From Acidobacteriota bacterium (GTDB lineage Bacteria; Acidobacteriota; Holophagae; Holophagales; Holophagaceae): 43,017 nt of DNA. Shown here piece by piece: positions 16,998 through 25,398 of this stretch. Each line of letters begins with the position of its first letter. Positions within the stretch are counted from its first letter, which is position 1. The stretch spans positions 98,535-141,551 of the forward strand of contig JAJYRN010000008.1 in NCBI GenBank assembly GCA_021794095.1, given 5' to 3'. The notes under the pieces are model-generated. The model did not search any database. It worked only from the letters and a program-made list of their open reading frames with translations, and was not told where the DNA came from. The translations under genes were made by a program, and so were the position numbers.

Positions 16998-18776
16998 TCA
17001 CCCGGCTTCCCGGCTCCCCTTTTGTGCCATGAGTTCGATGAAAGCTCCCACCACAACGGGATCGAACTGGGCGCCCGCCTCGTTCTGGAGTTCCTCCAGC
17101 ACCTGCCGGAATCCCCGGGCCTTCCGGTAGCCCTTGCCGCTGGTCATCACCTCGTAGGCCTCGATGAGGCCGATGATCCGGCTGCCGATGGGAATGGCCG
17201 TCTCCTTCAGCCGGTCGGGATAACCGTAGCCATCCCAGCGTTCGTGGTGGTGGCGGATCATCCGCACCACGTCGCCCGGGAAGCGCAGATCCTTCAGGAA
17301 CAGCGCCGCCAGCTCGGAATGGGTGCGGACCCGCTTCAATTCCTCGGAGGTGAGTTCGGCTTTGGCCAGCAGGGTGGGATCGAGCAGCAGGGTGCCCACA
17401 TCGTGCAGCATGGCCGCGATGCTGATGGCCTCCACCTCCTCCGAGGGCAGCTCGAGGCGGAGTGCCAGATCCCGGGCCAGGCGCGCGGTGGCCAGGCTAT
17501 GGGAGCGCAGGGTGGGCAGGCGCCGTTCGCTGGACTGGAGGATGCGATGGCTGACGGAGAGGAACCCGTGGTAGTAGCGCTCGTGGAGCCGCGCCTCTTG
17601 CAGGTAGAGCGCCAGGATGCGCCCCAGCTGCTGGATGGCCTCGATCTCGGTCAAGGAGAAGGAGTGGTCCTCCTGGCGGAAGACCATGAGAAGGTCGTGC
17701 CCCTGGACGGTCTCGTTGAGCAGGAACGGCATGTAGGTGGCGAAGGCCCCGGACAATTGCACGCCCTCGGGCAGCCCCACCCGGGTGATGATCCGCAGAT
17801 CCTTCTCGTCCACCCCAGGCAGGTGGAAGGTGGCGTGGGCCAGTACCTGCTGCTGGAGTTCCAGCGACAGGGGCAGCGCGCTGTACACCAGGATGGGGCG
17901 GATCTCCTCGGGATCCTCGATCCACAGGGCCACCGCCGAGGCGGCGAGTATCTGGCAGAGCAGGCCCGCAGTTTCCCAGAAGTAGGCCCGCTGCTCGGGC
18001 GCGACCATCCCGGGCTTCCGGTCAGGGCTCACCGGCGGCATGACCCACCCGCTGAGGGTCTGGTCCGCTTCCCAGGGAAGGGCCTTGTAGCCCTCCGTCC
18101 CCGCCTGGAAGCCGTACAGCTGTTCGGGCATGGGGTACTCAGCGGGACGGATGCGTGGAACCGGCGCATCCAGGGCGTCGGGTTCCTGGATCGGCGGCGG
18201 CAGCAGGCGCTCCGGAGCGGGCGCCACGGATTCGAGCACATCCATGGCCGTCGGCAGATCCTCCGGAACCGGCCCGGACAGGGCCGCCGTGGGCGTCAGG
18301 CGGCTTCCGTTGCCGAAGGGAGGGAACTCCTGGAGCGCCTGCACCAGATCCTCGCAGATGGCCAGCGTGGGTGCTTCGTCGCGCTCGCGGTCGAAGGTGC
18401 CCCCCTTGATGCGGTCCCGCTGGATGAGGAGGCCCATCCACTCACCCCGGGCATAGACGGGCGAAATCAGGTAGCGGGGCCAGTCCGTGCCTTGGCCGAA
18501 GGCGGCCAGCTCCGGCGCATCCGAGGCATCATTCACCACGAAAACCCGGCGCTCCCGCTGGGCACGCACCATCAGGGGATGGCTTTCCGGGAGCTGCACC
18601 GGCGGGCGGGTGCCCCGGGGCCAGCCGAAAAAGCTGATCAGGTCGAAGGCATCCTGCCCCGGCAGGTGCAGGTAGAGCGCGCCCTTGGTGCTGCCGACTT
18701 CCTCCAGGCAGCGGTACAGAACCTGGGAGCACCGGTTGGAGAGGGCTTCACCGAGAATGAGCGGGGAGACCGGCAT
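16998..18776 (-). CDS. GAF-GAF-HD-GYP protein, probable cyclic di-GMP phosphodiesterase
   Basis: The 592-residue product has no membrane helix. Two GAF-like sensory regions (about 10-150 and 265-395) are separated by a Pro-rich linker. The HD-GYP domain occupies about 420-590. H426 (LRSHSLATARLA), H458-D459 (AMLHDVGTLLL) and HHERWDGYGYP (509-519) are intact, so metal binding and cyclic di-GMP hydrolysis are plausible. It appears to head an operon with a pseudopilin, a PBP4-type peptidase and a receiver protein, suggesting a link between cyclic di-GMP and a surface machine; that link is inference. The 151-bp region upstream contains a perfect palindrome, CACGTTACGTG at 18887-18897. Confidence 0.92.
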   Translation of the reverse strand: MPVSPLILGEALSNRCSQVLYRCLEEVGSTKGALYLHLPGQDAFDLISFFGWPRGTRPPVQLPESHPLMVRAQRERRVFVVNDASDAPELAAFGQGTDWPRYLISPVYARGEWMGLLIQRDRIKGGTFDRERDEAPTLAICEDLVQALQEFPPFGNGSRLTPTAALSGPVPEDLPTAMDVLESVAPAPERLLPPPIQEPDALDAPVPRIRPAEYPMPEQLYGFQAGTEGYKALPWEADQTLSGWVMPPVSPDRKPGMVAPEQRAYFWETAGLLCQILAASAVALWIEDPEEIRPILVYSALPLSLELQQQVLAHATFHLPGVDEKDLRIITRVGLPEGVQLSGAFATYMPFLLNETVQGHDLLMVFRQEDHSFSLTEIEAIQQLGRILALYLQEARLHERYYHGFLSVSHRILQSSERRLPTLRSHSLATARLARDLALRLELPSEEVEAISIAAMLHDVGTLLLDPTLLAKAELTSEELKRVRTHSELAALFLKDLRFPGDVVRMIRHHHERWDGYGYPDRLKETAIPIGSRIIGLIEAYEVMTSGKGYRKARGFRQVLEELQNEAGAQFDPVVVGAFIELMAQKGSREAG

Positions 18777-18886
18777 GAGCGACCTGTGGAAGGGTCCAAC
18801 TGGGAGGAAAGAGACTCCATCATGGCAGAGGGTGGAATGTCCGTGCTATCGGCAGGAACTGAAGAAAAGACGACTTTTGCCATCCT

Positions 18887-18897
18887 CACGTTACGTG
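18887..18897. promoter_or_regulatory. Short perfect palindrome upstream of the HD-GYP gene
   Basis: CACGT-T-ACGTG sits in the gap between the HD-GYP start and the end of the next upstream gene. It could be an operator, but a single 11-bp palindrome in this composition is weak evidence. Confidence 0.2.
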
Positions 18898-18927
18898 GCA
18901 CCCCGGAATAGCCAGGGGTCCCCGGCC

Positions 18928-19833
18928 TCAGGGCGCGCCCTGGAGGGATGCCACCTCGAGGCTCCGATCCGCCCAGCGGGTGAGGCTCGCGAGCTGCCTT
19001 CCGCAGCCACATTCCGCCAGGGGCGCCCCCAGGGCCTGGAGGCGCCGCACCACCTGGAGCCAGTCCACGGGCAGGGCCACGGACGCTAGGCCCTCGTCCC
19101 AGGCAGCGGCGGCACCCGTGATCAAACGCCCGTCGAAATGCGAGATGAGGGGGAAGGACGGTGGCGCCGGGGCAACGGCCGACAGCCGCCGAGCGATCGC
19201 GGGCAGGAGCGGCGCCATGTGGGGCCCGTGCAGCGGGTGCTGGACGGGGAGAAGGCCCGCTTTCATCGCCTTCGGCTGGAGGGCCGCCACAAGCTCATCC
19301 AGGACGGCCACGGGGCCGGATACGGTGAACTGAGCTTTCCCATTTCGGTTGGAAAGCACCGCCTCCGGGAGGCCGTTCATCGCTTGACGCAATTCCAGCT
19401 CGGGCACCCCGATGAAGAAGGCCATGCCCACGCTGCCGGGAGCGAAGGTGGCCTCGCACCGGTCCTCCACGGCGGTAATGAGCTCCAGCGCGGCCTCCAG
19501 GGGCACTACCTCCGCGGCCACCAAGGCCGAGTAGAACCCCATGCTGTGGCCCGTGGCGGCCACCGGAAGGGGCATCCCCAGGGCCCGGCGGGTCCGGTAG
19601 ATCCCCACGGAATGGGCCAGCACCGCATAGGGCGCGCACCGCTGGGCCCGCAGGGCCTCCAGGGGCCCCTCCGCCATGAGCTGCCGCAGCGGCGCCCCCG
19701 TACGCGCCTCCGCCACCGCGAGCGCCTCCCGCCACGGTGCGTGCGCCTCCCAGCCCGCGGCCATGCCCACGGCCTCCGTGCCCTGGCCGGGAAAGAGGAG
19801 CGTGCAGGCGGGCTGATCCATGGACGAGAGCAT
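18928..19833 (-). CDS. Malonyl-CoA:ACP transacylase-like protein (FabD family)
   Basis: The product (301 residues from the ATG at 19833, or 297 from the ATG at 19821) has the acyltransferase fold. It starts with TLLFPGQGTEAVGMA, carries the nucleophile motif GHSMG (S93 counting from the second Met) and has the catalytic-His region HPLHGPHM. It should move malonyl groups to acyl carrier protein. The stretch around the usual Arg (VEDRCEATF) and the SH-x-LM-like motif (LHGPHM) deviate from housekeeping FabD. No other fatty-acid genes are beside it, so it may be a second, specialised copy. The stop codon overlaps a perfect 14-bp palindrome (18929-18942). Confidence 0.8.
   Translation of the reverse strand: MLSSMDQPACTLLFPGQGTEAVGMAAGWEAHAPWREALAVAEARTGAPLRQLMAEGPLEALRAQRCAPYAVLAHSVGIYRTRRALGMPLPVAATGHSMGFYSALVAAEVVPLEAALELITAVEDRCEATFAPGSVGMAFFIGVPELELRQAMNGLPEAVLSNRNGKAQFTVSGPVAVLDELVAALQPKAMKAGLLPVQHPLHGPHMAPLLPAIARRLSAVAPAPPSFPLISHFDGRLITGAAAAWDEGLASVALPVDWLQVVRRLQALGAPLAECGCGRQLASLTRWADRSLEVASLQGAP
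18929..18942 (-). terminator. Palindrome overlapping the malonyltransferase stop codon
   Basis: CAGGGCGCGCCCTG is a perfect 14-bp palindrome that includes bases of the TGA stop. It lies in a wider CCAGGG/CCCTGG context and has no U tract. Confidence 0.3.
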
Positions 19834-19858
19834 AAATCGGCTTCACGGCCGATCTCAG

Positions 19859-19986
19859 GAAAAGCGGGAACGCAGAGGACGCGGAGCACCACAGAGAACC
19901 CAGAGGAAGGTGCCGGTTTCTGCATTTTTTCACGTACTCCTCTGTGTCTTCCTTTTCCTTCTGTGTCCTCTGTGTTCCAGCTTTTC
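19859..19986. repeat. Large imperfect inverted repeat of CTCTGTGTCC type in a divergent intergenic region
   Basis: Left arm 19859-19909 (beginning GAAAAGCGGGAACGCAGAGG) pairs imperfectly with right arm 19936-19986 (ending GTGTTCCAGCTTTTC). The tip is AT-rich and carries TTTTTT. Arms are built from repeated CAGAG/CTCTG words, and base composition is clearly lower in GC than the flanks. It fills the gap between the malonyltransferase gene and the zeta-like kinase gene, where both promoters should be. Confidence 0.75.
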
Positions 19987-20039
19987 GAGGTGCACGGATG
20001 CCTGCGGCGCGGAAGGGCCCGATGCCGTACTGTGTCCCC

Positions 20040-21056
20040 ATGACCGCCCCCCTTCCCTGGCAGCGGGTGCCCTGGCACCTTCGCCGCTCCTACTGGGAGC
20101 TGGAGGAGGCTGCACGCGCGGTCCTGCGCGGGGCTCTGGAGGCGGAGGCCGCGGACTGCGCCCGCCGGGCCGAGGCGGCCCTCGACGCCTATGCCGCCCT
20201 GCCGGACACCCTGGGCGGCCAGCTCTTCAACGCGGACCTGCTGGCCACCCTCCTCCCCAGCCTCCAGCGCAATCCCACCCAAGGCTACGAGGCCCTGGAG
20301 GATCCCGGCGGCCGCGCGGCCCTCCACCTGCACGCCCTGGGCAAGCGCCTGCGCGACCGCGTGCTGGAACGCGCGGAGGGTCGTCCCGTGCTCATCCTCA
20401 TGGGCGGCCAGGCCACCAGCAAGACCACGGGTGCCGCCGCCCTGGGCTGGTCCTTCGGCGCCGTCTTCGACGCGCCCCACACGGATCCGGATGGCCTGGC
20501 GTTCCTGCTGGCGCGGATCCGCCGCACGCCCAGCGAGATCCACCTCGCCTATGCGGACCGCGATCCGGCCGGGGCCGTGAAGGCCATGCTGGAGCGCTCC
20601 GAACGGGAAGGCCGCTACGTGCCCCTGGACCGCATGGCCCGCGCCCATGCCCGGGCCCCCCGCACCTTCCTGGCCCAGACCCCGGAAACCAGGCAAGGCC
20701 TCCGCCTCTACTACATCCGCGTGGACGAGGGCACCTCCGGCAGCCTGGCCATGGACCGCGATGCCGTAGCTCAAGTGCGGGCGCGAACCGAATGGCCCGA
20801 ATCCGCAGTTGCCTACCAGCTCCAGACCGCGTACCTTGCACTCCTAAGGAACCCACTCCATGACCCCGAATCCTGGTACCCGCGGGATGTTCTCGCCGGA
20901 CTCAACCGAACCCTCGACCCCTGGCGCCGACTCGAGGCCGACCATCTCCTCCGCCGACGTGTCGAGGCTATGGCACAGCGAAGTGCCGAAGGTGCTCCAG
21001 ACCCACGAAGCGCAGCGGCGGATGATTCGCGAGGATCTGGGCCTGGCCTAGGCTGA
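20040..21056 (+). CDS. Zeta-toxin-like P-loop kinase family protein
   Basis: The 338-residue product has an N-terminal helical part (about 1-105) and a P-loop kinase-like domain. The loop reads GRPVLILMGGQATSKTTGAAA: Lys-Thr is present, but the Gly usually before the Lys is Ser. The segment IHLAYADRDPAGAVKAMLERSEREGRYVPLDRMARAH resembles the zeta toxin/UDP-N-acetylglucosamine kinase family (R-P/D motif, then a conserved GR-V-P). No epsilon-type antitoxin is adjacent, so toxin function is not established. The ATG at 20040 is used; ATGs at 20022 (with GGAAGGG before it) and 19998 are alternatives. The stop codon is embedded in a perfect hairpin. Confidence 0.6.
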   Translation: MTAPLPWQRVPWHLRRSYWELEEAARAVLRGALEAEAADCARRAEAALDAYAALPDTLGGQLFNADLLATLLPSLQRNPTQGYEALEDPGGRAALHLHALGKRLRDRVLERAEGRPVLILMGGQATSKTTGAAALGWSFGAVFDAPHTDPDGLAFLLARIRRTPSEIHLAYADRDPAGAVKAMLERSEREGRYVPLDRMARAHARAPRTFLAQTPETRQGLRLYYIRVDEGTSGSLAMDRDAVAQVRARTEWPESAVAYQLQTAYLALLRNPLHDPESWYPRDVLAGLNRTLDPWRRLEADHLLRRRVEAMAQRSAEGAPDPRSAAADDSRGSGPGLG

Positions 21057-21075
21057 ATCCGCGGCGCGGATTCAG
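21053..21075 (+). terminator. Hairpin containing the stop codon of the zeta-like gene
   Basis: CTGAATCCGC (21053-21062) and GCGGATTCAG (21066-21075) are perfect 10-bp arms with a GGC loop. The TGA stop (21054-21056) lies in the left arm. Confidence 0.6.
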
Positions 21076-21094
21076 TTAACAAGGCTTCCCCTAT

Positions 21095-21117
21095 CTGAAT
21101 TCGCGGAGCGAATTCAG
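21095..21117 (-). terminator. Hairpin containing the stop codon of the CoA-binding protein gene
   Basis: CTGAATTCGC (21095-21104) and GCGAATTCAG (21108-21117) are perfect 10-bp arms with a GGA loop. The minus-strand stop (21114-21116) is inside. The sequence differs from the hairpin at 21053-21075 by only a few bases. The two mirror each other between convergent genes. Confidence 0.6.
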
Positions 21118-21515
21118 TCGTGGTAGCCCATCATCACGAGCAGGCACGGGCCGCCGGCGATGACACTCAGGCCCAGGCTTTCCGCCAGGGCCACCGCCTG
21201 GGGACTTTCGGCGCCGGGCTGCATCCAGATATGCGTCACCCCTGCGGCAGCGGCTTCGCGCACCACCTGCTCCGTGGTCGCGGGCGGCGTGATAACCGAG
21301 ATGGCCGGCACCTTCACCGGCAGCGCCGATAGCGACGGGTAGGCCTTCAGCCCCTCCACCTCCGGCGCCTTGGGGTTGATGGGGTAGACCTCCTTCCCGT
21401 GCTGCTGATAGCAGCGCAGAACCTTGTTGCCGTACTTCGAGCGGTCCGTGCTCGCGCCGACCACGGCGAAGGGCCCGGAGGCCAGGAAGGACTGGATGCG
21501 GTCTTGAATGGACAT
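21114..21515 (-). CDS. CoA-binding domain protein (YccU-like)
   Basis: The 133-residue product is a single Rossmann-type CoA-binding domain: FAVVGASTDRSKYGNKVLR at the N-terminus, then YPINPKAPEVEGLKAYPSLSALP, and HIWMQPGAES near residue 100. The cellular role of this family is not defined. The ATG at 21515 is preceded by GGAG. It is 39 bp downstream of the isochorismatase-fold gene in the same direction and converges on the zeta-like gene. Confidence 0.9.
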   Translation of the reverse strand: MSIQDRIQSFLASGPFAVVGASTDRSKYGNKVLRCYQQHGKEVYPINPKAPEVEGLKAYPSLSALPVKVPAISVITPPATTEQVVREAAAAGVTHIWMQPGAESPQAVALAESLGLSVIAGGPCLLVMMGYHD

Positions 21516-21554
21516 CGAATCTCCACGAGAAAAGCCCAAGGGAAGACGACTCGG

Positions 21555-22136
21555 TCAGGGCTCCAGCGCCGCGAGCACCGCCTCGGTGTCGCGCACGCGG
21601 CCCATGCGCGGGAAGATCCGGGTCAGGCAGTGCGCGTGCGACTCGGGGCCCAGGGCGCCCATGGCATCGGCGACGAAGATCTGCTCGAACCCGCGCTCGT
21701 AGGCATCCCGGGCCGTGCTCTCCACGCCGTACTCCGTGGCGATGCCGCAAAGCACGATCGTGGCGAGGCCCCGCCGACGGAGCTGGAGCTCCAGATCGGT
21801 GCCATAGAAAGCCCCCCACTGGCGCTTGAGGATCACGAGATCCCCGGGCGCCTGTTCCAGGTCGGGAATCAGCTCCGACCAGTCGGGAGGGAGGGGCGCC
21901 TGGCCACCCAGGAGCTCGTCCGCCACGGGATGCAGCCGGTCCCGGCCGTCGGCGGCGCCTCCGACATGCACAAGCACAGGCGTAGCACCGGCCCGGCGGG
22001 CCGCCCGCAGGATCCGTACCGTGTTGGCCACCACCACGGACGCCGGGTGAGGCTGCGTGGCGCGGCCGACGATCCCCTTCTGCAGATCAATGACGACGAT
22101 CGCGGTTCGGGCGGGTTCCAGCATCAGGTCGGCCAT
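21555..22136 (-). CDS. Isochorismatase-fold hydrolase with Gly at the nucleophile position
   Basis: The 193-residue product has the cysteine-hydrolase/isochorismatase fold: D17 in VVIDLQKG, K104 in ILKRQWGAFYGTDL and the signature GIATEYGVESTARDAYERGF. Amidohydrolases of the family have Cys before the VExTA motif; here it is G137, as in true isochorismatases of the EntB/PhzD kind, which act on the vinyl ether of isochorismate. A Cys-dependent amidase mechanism is therefore unlikely, but the substrate is unknown and no siderophore genes are nearby. The ATG at 22136 is preceded by GGAGG with 5-nt spacing, which decides the start over upstream Mets. Confidence 0.88.
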   Translation of the reverse strand: MADLMLEPARTAIVVIDLQKGIVGRATQPHPASVVVANTVRILRAARRAGATPVLVHVGGAADGRDRLHPVADELLGGQAPLPPDWSELIPDLEQAPGDLVILKRQWGAFYGTDLELQLRRRGLATIVLCGIATEYGVESTARDAYERGFEQIFVADAMGALGPESHAHCLTRIFPRMGRVRDTEAVLAALEP

Positions 22137-22188
22137 GCAAACCTCCATGAGCCTGGGGGCGTCTCTCATCCTATCCCCAGGCGGCGCC

Positions 22189-25100
22189 TCACCCCAGGGA
22201 CTGGATCGCCCGCACCTTCATCTCGCCGCGCAGGGTCTCGACGGCTTCGCAGGCGGCGAGGGCGGCGCTGAGGTTGGTGAGGCAGGGGATCTTCAGGCGC
22301 AGGGCCTCCTTGCGGATGGCGCTCTCGTCGAAGAAGGCGTCGCGGCCCAGGGGCGTGTTGACGACCCACTGCACCTCGCCGTTCTTGAGGAGGTCCACGG
22401 CGTTCGGGCGGCCCTCGTTCACCTTGAAGATGCGGCGGACCTTGAGGCCCACGGATTCCAGCGTGCGGGCCGTGCCCTCGGTGGCACAGAGGCCGAAGCC
22501 GAGGCCCACCAGCTTCTGGGCCAACTCCGGCAGCCGCGCCTTGTCCGCGTCGTTCACCGTGAGGAAGACCGTGCCGGAGAGCGGCAGGGGGATCCCGGCG
22601 GCCAGCAGGGCCTTGGCGTAGGCCTCACCGAAGGTGTCGCCGATGCCCATGACCTCGCCCGTGCTCTTCATCTCCGGGCCCAGCACCGGATCCACGCCCG
22701 GGAACTTGGCGAAGGGGAAGACCACGCCCTTCACCGACACCGCGCGGGGCACGCCATCGGTGATGCCCTGCTGCTTCAGGCTTTGGCCCAGACCCACCCG
22801 GGCGGCCACGCCGGCCCAGTCCACACCCGTGGCCTTGCTCACGAAGGGCACCGTGCGGCTGGCCCGGGGGTTGGCCTCCAGGCAGTAGGCGATGCCGTCC
22901 TTCACGGCGAACTGCAGGTTCATGAGGCCACGCACGCCCAGGTCCAGGGCCAGCCGGCGGCTGTACTCCTGCACCGTCGCGACAATGGTCTCGGGCACGC
23001 CCAGGGCCGGGATGACGGCGTAGCTGTCGCCCGAGTGGATGCCCGCCTCCTCGATGTGGGCCAGCAGGCCCGCGATGACCACCTGCTCACCGTCGCAGAC
23101 TACGTCCACATCCAGCTCCTGGGCGCCGTCCAGGAAGCGGTCCAGCAGCACGGGCTGGTCGTTGCTCACGGCCACCGCCTCGCGCATGTACTTCTCCAGG
23201 CCCGCATCATCGAAGACCACGGCCATGGCCCGGCCGCCGAGGACGAAGCTGGGCCGCACCATCACGGGGTAGGCCAGGCCATGCGCCACCTCCAGGGCCT
23301 GCTCGAAGCTGGTGGCCATGCCCCAGGCCGGAGCCGGGATGCCCAGGCGCTGGAGGGCCTGGCCGAAGCGCGCGCGATCCTCCGCATCGAGGATGGCGTT
23401 CAGGGGCGTCCCCAGCAGGGGCACCCCCGCGGCATCCAGCGGCGAGGCCAGCTTCAGCGGCGTCTGGCCGCCGAACTGGGCGAAAACGCCCAGCAGCTTA
23501 CCGCCCGCCGCCTCCCGATCCACCACGGCCTTCACATGCTCGTAGGTGAGGGGCTCGAAGTAGAGTCGGTCGCTGGTGTCGAAGTCGGTGCTGACGGTCT
23601 CGGGGTTGCAGTTGATGAGGATGGCCTCGACGCCGCTGGCCCGGATGGCCTCCACCGCCTGCACGCAGCAGCAGTCGAACTCCACGCCCTGGCCGATGCG
23701 GTTGGGGCCCGAGCCCAGCACGATGGCCTTGGGGCGGTCGGTGGGCTCGGCTTCGCTTTCCTGTTCCCACGTTCCGTAGAGATAGGGCGTCTCCGCTGCG
23801 AATTCGCCCGCGCAGGTGTCCACCCGCTTGTAGGCCGGTCGCAGGCCCAAGGCCTCGCGGCGCTTCGCCACCTCGGCCTCGGTGCCCGCGCAGAAGACGG
23901 CGATCTGCGCATCGGCGAAGCCCGCGCGCTTGGCCCGCTCCAGCAGCTCCTCCGGCAGGCGGTCCACCGGGAAGCTGCGCAGGCGGCCCTCCAGCACCAC
24001 GATCTCCTCGATCTCCCGGAGGAACCAGGCGGTGATCTTCGTGAGGCGGTGCAGTTCCTCCACGCTGTGGCCGGCCTTCAGGGCGTGGTAGAGCCAGAAG
24101 AGGCGCTGGGGCCCGGGGATGAGCAGGTGCTCCTTCAGCCGGTTCAGGTCCAGCTTGCCCTCCAGGGCGCCGGAGAGGCCCAGGTGGCCCTCCTCCAGGG
24201 AGCGCACGGCCTTCTGCAGGGCTTCCTGGAAGCTCCGCCCCAGGCTCATGACCTCGCCCACGCTCTTCATCTGCGTGCCCAGCACCTGCTCGGCCTGGGG
24301 GAACTTCTCGAAGGTGAAGCGGGGGATCTTCACCACGATGTAGTCCAGCACCGGCTCGAAGGCCGCCTTGGTCATGCGCGTGATGGCGTTGGGCAGTTCC
24401 CACAGCCGGTAGCCGAGCGCCAGCTTGGTGGCCACCCAGGCGATGGGAAAGCCCGTGGCCTTCGACGCCAGCGCGGAGCTGCGGCTCACGCGGGGGTTCA
24501 TCTCGATGACGATGATGCGGCTGGTCTCGGGATCCAGGGCGAACTGGATGTTGGAGCCGCCGGTCTCCACGCCTACGGCGCGGATGACGGCCATGGCCGC
24601 ATCCCGCATGCGCTGGTACTCGGGATCCGTGAGGGTGAGCACCGGGGCCACCGTGATGCTGTCGCCCGTGTGGATGCCCATGGGATCCAGGTTCTCGATG
24701 GAGCAGATGACCTCGACGTTGTCGTCCAGATCGCGCACCACCTCCAGCTCGAACTCCTTCCAGCCCAGGATGCTCTCCTCGATGAGCACCTGCTTGGTGG
24801 GGCTCAGGTCCAGGCCCCGGGCCACGATGGTCTCGAACTCGTCCACGTTGTAGGCGATGCCGCCGCCGCTGCCGCCCAGGGTGAAGCTGGGCCGGATGAT
24901 GGCGGGGAAGCCCGTGACGGTGAGCAGGTCGCGGGCCTCGGCCATGCTGTGGGCGAAGCCGCCCCGGCAGGTCTCCAGGCCCAGGCCGTCCATGAGGGCC
25001 TTGAACAGCTGGCGGTCCTCGCCGCGGTTGATGGCCTCGGGCTGGGCGCCGATCAGGTGCACCCCTGTCCGCGCCAGCAGCCCGCTCCCGTGGGCCTCCA

Positions 25101-25398
25101 TGGCCAGGTTGAGGGCCGTCTGGCCGCCCACCGTGGGCAGGATGGCGTCGGGCTTCTCCGCCTCGATGACCTTCTCCAGCACCGCCAGCGTCAGCGGCTC
25201 CAGGTAGGTGGCGTCGGCCCGGCCCGGGTCCGTCATGATGGACGCCGGGTTGGAGTTCAGCAGGATCGTGCGGATCCCCTCCTCCCGCAGCGCCTTCAGC
25301 GCCTGCGTCCCCGAGTAGTCGAACTCGCAGGCCTGCCCGATCTGGATCGGCCCCGACCCCAGCACCAGCACACTCTTCAGATCCGTACGCTTAGGCAT
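22189..25398 (-). CDS. carB: Carbamoyl-phosphate synthase large subunit
   Basis: The 1069-residue product is the full-length synthetase subunit, making carbamoyl phosphate from bicarbonate, ammonia (delivered by CarA) and two ATP for pyrimidine and arginine synthesis. The two homologous ATP-grasp halves are clear ([23 protein letters not shown] at the start; [22 protein letters not shown] opening the second half). The C-terminal MGS-like allosteric domain begins near residue 930 ([15 protein letters not shown]). Its start overlaps the end of carA by 8 bp, so the pair is translationally coupled. The C-terminal domain normally binds UMP/IMP or ornithine; which applies here cannot be read by eye. 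Confidence 0.98.
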   Translation of the reverse strand: MPKRTDLKSVLVLGSGPIQIGQACEFDYSGTQALKALREEGIRTILLNSNPASIMTDPGRADATYLEPLTLAVLEKVIEAEKPDAILPTVGGQTALNLAMEAHGSGLLARTGVHLIGAQPEAINRGEDRQLFKALMDGLGLETCRGGFAHSMAEARDLLTVTGFPAIIRPSFTLGGSGGGIAYNVDEFETIVARGLDLSPTKQVLIEESILGWKEFELEVVRDLDDNVEVICSIENLDPMGIHTGDSITVAPVLTLTDPEYQRMRDAAMAVIRAVGVETGGSNIQFALDPETSRIIVIEMNPRVSRSSALASKATGFPIAWVATKLALGYRLWELPNAITRMTKAAFEPVLDYIVVKIPRFTFEKFPQAEQVLGTQMKSVGEVMSLGRSFQEALQKAVRSLEEGHLGLSGALEGKLDLNRLKEHLLIPGPQRLFWLYHALKAGHSVEELHRLTKITAWFLREIEEIVVLEGRLRSFPVDRLPEELLERAKRAGFADAQIAVFCAGTEAEVAKRREALGLRPAYKRVDTCAGEFAAETPYLYGTWEQESEAEPTDRPKAIVLGSGPNRIGQGVEFDCCCVQAVEAIRASGVEAILINCNPETVSTDFDTSDRLYFEPLTYEHVKAVVDREAAGGKLLGVFAQFGGQTPLKLASPLDAAGVPLLGTPLNAILDAEDRARFGQALQRLGIPAPAWGMATSFEQALEVAHGLAYPVMVRPSFVLGGRAMAVVFDDAGLEKYMREAVAVSNDQPVLLDRFLDGAQELDVDVVCDGEQVVIAGLLAHIEEAGIHSGDSYAVIPALGVPETIVATVQEYSRRLALDLGVRGLMNLQFAVKDGIAYCLEANPRASRTVPFVSKATGVDWAGVAARVGLGQSLKQQGITDGVPRAVSVKGVVFPFAKFPGVDPVLGPEMKSTGEVMGIGDTFGEAYAKALLAAGIPLPLSGTVFLTVNDADKARLPELAQKLVGLGFGLCATEGTARTLESVGLKVRRIFKVNEGRPNAVDLLKNGEVQWVVNTPLGRDAFFDESAIRKEALRLKIPCLTNLSAALAACEAVETLRGEMKVRAIQSLG

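Noticed and set aside
18928-21056. Part of a polyketide or fatty-acid cluster around the malonyltransferase-like gene
   Set aside because: Its neighbours (HD-GYP protein, zeta-like kinase, CoA-binding protein) are unrelated and no ketosynthase or carrier protein is present.
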